Source of the DNA: Membranipora membranacea
Lineage: Eukaryota; Bryozoa; Gymnolaemata; Cheilostomatida; Membraniporidae
DNA: 64,000 nt
Direction of reading: 5' to 3'
NCBI GenBank assembly: GCA_914767715.1
Contig: OU612066.1
Location: 4,223,001-4,287,000, forward strand
The notes below the pieces were generated by a model. The model saw nothing but the letters and a program-made list of their open reading frames with translations. It ran no database searches and was not told the origin of the DNA. Made by a program: the position numbers and the translations under genes. This document shows positions 63,245-64,000 of the stretch, in pieces (position 1 is the first letter of the stretch; the number at the start of each line of letters is the position of its first letter).

Positions 63245-64000
63245 TTAGAGAAAGTATCCGAGGAGAGATAGGAGCAGGAATGAGGCACTGAAGTAAAGTC
63301 TCTCCCCACTGTTACAATTGTTTCCTTCACAGCAGAACACTCCATTACCACCAGTGTTGAGACTAGCACAGAGGCCTAGTTGAGCACAGCCGCGTTTGAC
63401 ACTTGATAAGACTCCATCCACCTCAGCCACAACTTTCTACCAATGAAATATAGAATTACTTGTACCGTGTGTGCTTTACGGCACAACTGGGTCCAAATCA
63501 GTAGATTGGTGCAAACACAGGTGACACTTGAAACTACTCCATCAACCTATAATACCAATTTCTTCTAATTGAACTATTCTTTAATTTTTTGTATTTTCTG
63601 GTTCCAGGCCAGATGATAAGGACCTTTTTTTGACTACTAGTAAATTCTACTATCCTGCCATATTTTTACCTGCTGTTGCCATCCCACTATAGCAAAATCT
63701 GTCTACCAATAGCCAAGTAATTATTCAGTACTTGGTACAACCCATAATTATCAGGGTATGTTGATCTCTCACCAGCATAACATTTGTTACAGCTGGGCAA
63801 ATCAGAAAAATATTGTCATGAATGGTAGTGCAAGCCTGTTGACTTCGCACAGTACTAACAGTGCACATATTACAGTATCACAGGTGTGTGTACATATATG
63901 TTACGATCAACTCACCGTGCATGTATTACTGAGCGTACATTCTGTGCTTGGTGGAGGACTGAACAAGTTGAAGTTTGCACAGTTATCTCCGGAGTTATCT
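63245..64000 (-). CDS. Ly6/uPAR-type GPI-anchored three-finger protein (3' part only)
   Basis: Two minus-strand exons are seen: 64000-63916 (continues past the window edge) and 63436-63245, joined in phase 0. The first gives NCANFNLFSPPPSTECTLSN and TCT; the second starts KVVAEVDGVLSSVKRGCAQLG and ends with the three-finger hallmark CCEGNNCN. After NSGERLY comes a hydrophobic tail FSASFLLLSLLGYFL ending at the stop, a GPI-attachment signal with the likely omega site at Asn-Ser-Gly. The product would be a cell-surface protein. The N-terminal signal peptide and the first cysteines lie outside the window, so the ligand and subfamily cannot be judged. Confidence 0.8.
63480..63561 (-). pseudogene. 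Dead duplicate of the Ly6 terminal exon start
   Basis: Reading on the minus strand after an AG at about 63562, the translation keeps K.V...VDGV.SSV...C..L, the same pattern as the start of the real last exon (63436 on), but a TAG interrupts it after four codons. It lies in the intron between the two Ly6 exons. It is probably a tandem exon duplication that decayed. Confidence 0.55.

Overview
The window is nuclear DNA from an animal. It is AT-rich, and its genes are split by many GT-AG introns. I rebuilt eight multi-exon protein genes by joining splice sites in phase, plus a ninth gene cut by the right edge and a tenth that is a small secreted-peptide candidate. The recognised set (DLAT, ARL3, cystinosin, DNAJC1, NCBP3, TPGS1, an LHFPL tetraspan, a GLTP-fold protein, a Ly6 protein) is a metazoan set. 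A single lipoyl domain in DLAT, moderate introns and abundant DNA transposons and LINE remains suggest an invertebrate. I cannot name the phylum from sequence alone.

Layout, left to right. 1-1888: two decayed LINE reverse-transcriptase fragments. 2856-3672: a small secreted basic peptide gene on the minus strand with a TATA box. 5622-13037 (+): pyruvate dehydrogenase E2 (DLAT). 13788-20606 (-): small GTPase ARL3, whose second intron carries a 3,200-bp TA-flanked DNA transposon inserted into a foldback MITE with 8-bp target duplications. 22109-29222 (-): lysosomal cystine exporter CTNS. 31251-35636 (+): ER co-chaperone DNAJC1, with a 361-bp near-perfect palindromic element in intron 1. 37431-42577 (-): cap-binding protein NCBP3. 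44884-49226 (+): tubulin polyglutamylase subunit TPGS1. 50477-56028 (-): a signal-peptide-bearing glycolipid-transfer-domain protein. 57086-58878 (+): LHFPL-type tetraspan. 58879-63244: gene-poor, with a LINE scrap. 63245-64000 (-): 3' end of a Ly6/uPAR GPI-anchored protein with a duplicated dead exon.

The genes do not form a pathway. From DLAT onward they are mostly alternating head-to-head and tail-to-tail pairs: DLAT/ARL3, DNAJC1/NCBP3 and TPGS1/GLTP-like converge; CTNS/DNAJC1, NCBP3/TPGS1 and GLTP-like/LHFPL diverge.

The most unusual content is mobile. There is a datable nested insertion in ARL3, with an eight-copy 15-bp subterminal motif and a spliced cysteine-rich transposon protein interrupted by one amber codon. 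There are also several families of foldback (inverted-repeat) elements, two of them present as two copies each inside or next to CTNS and TPGS1. I saw no tRNA or rRNA genes, no CRISPR and no prokaryotic features.
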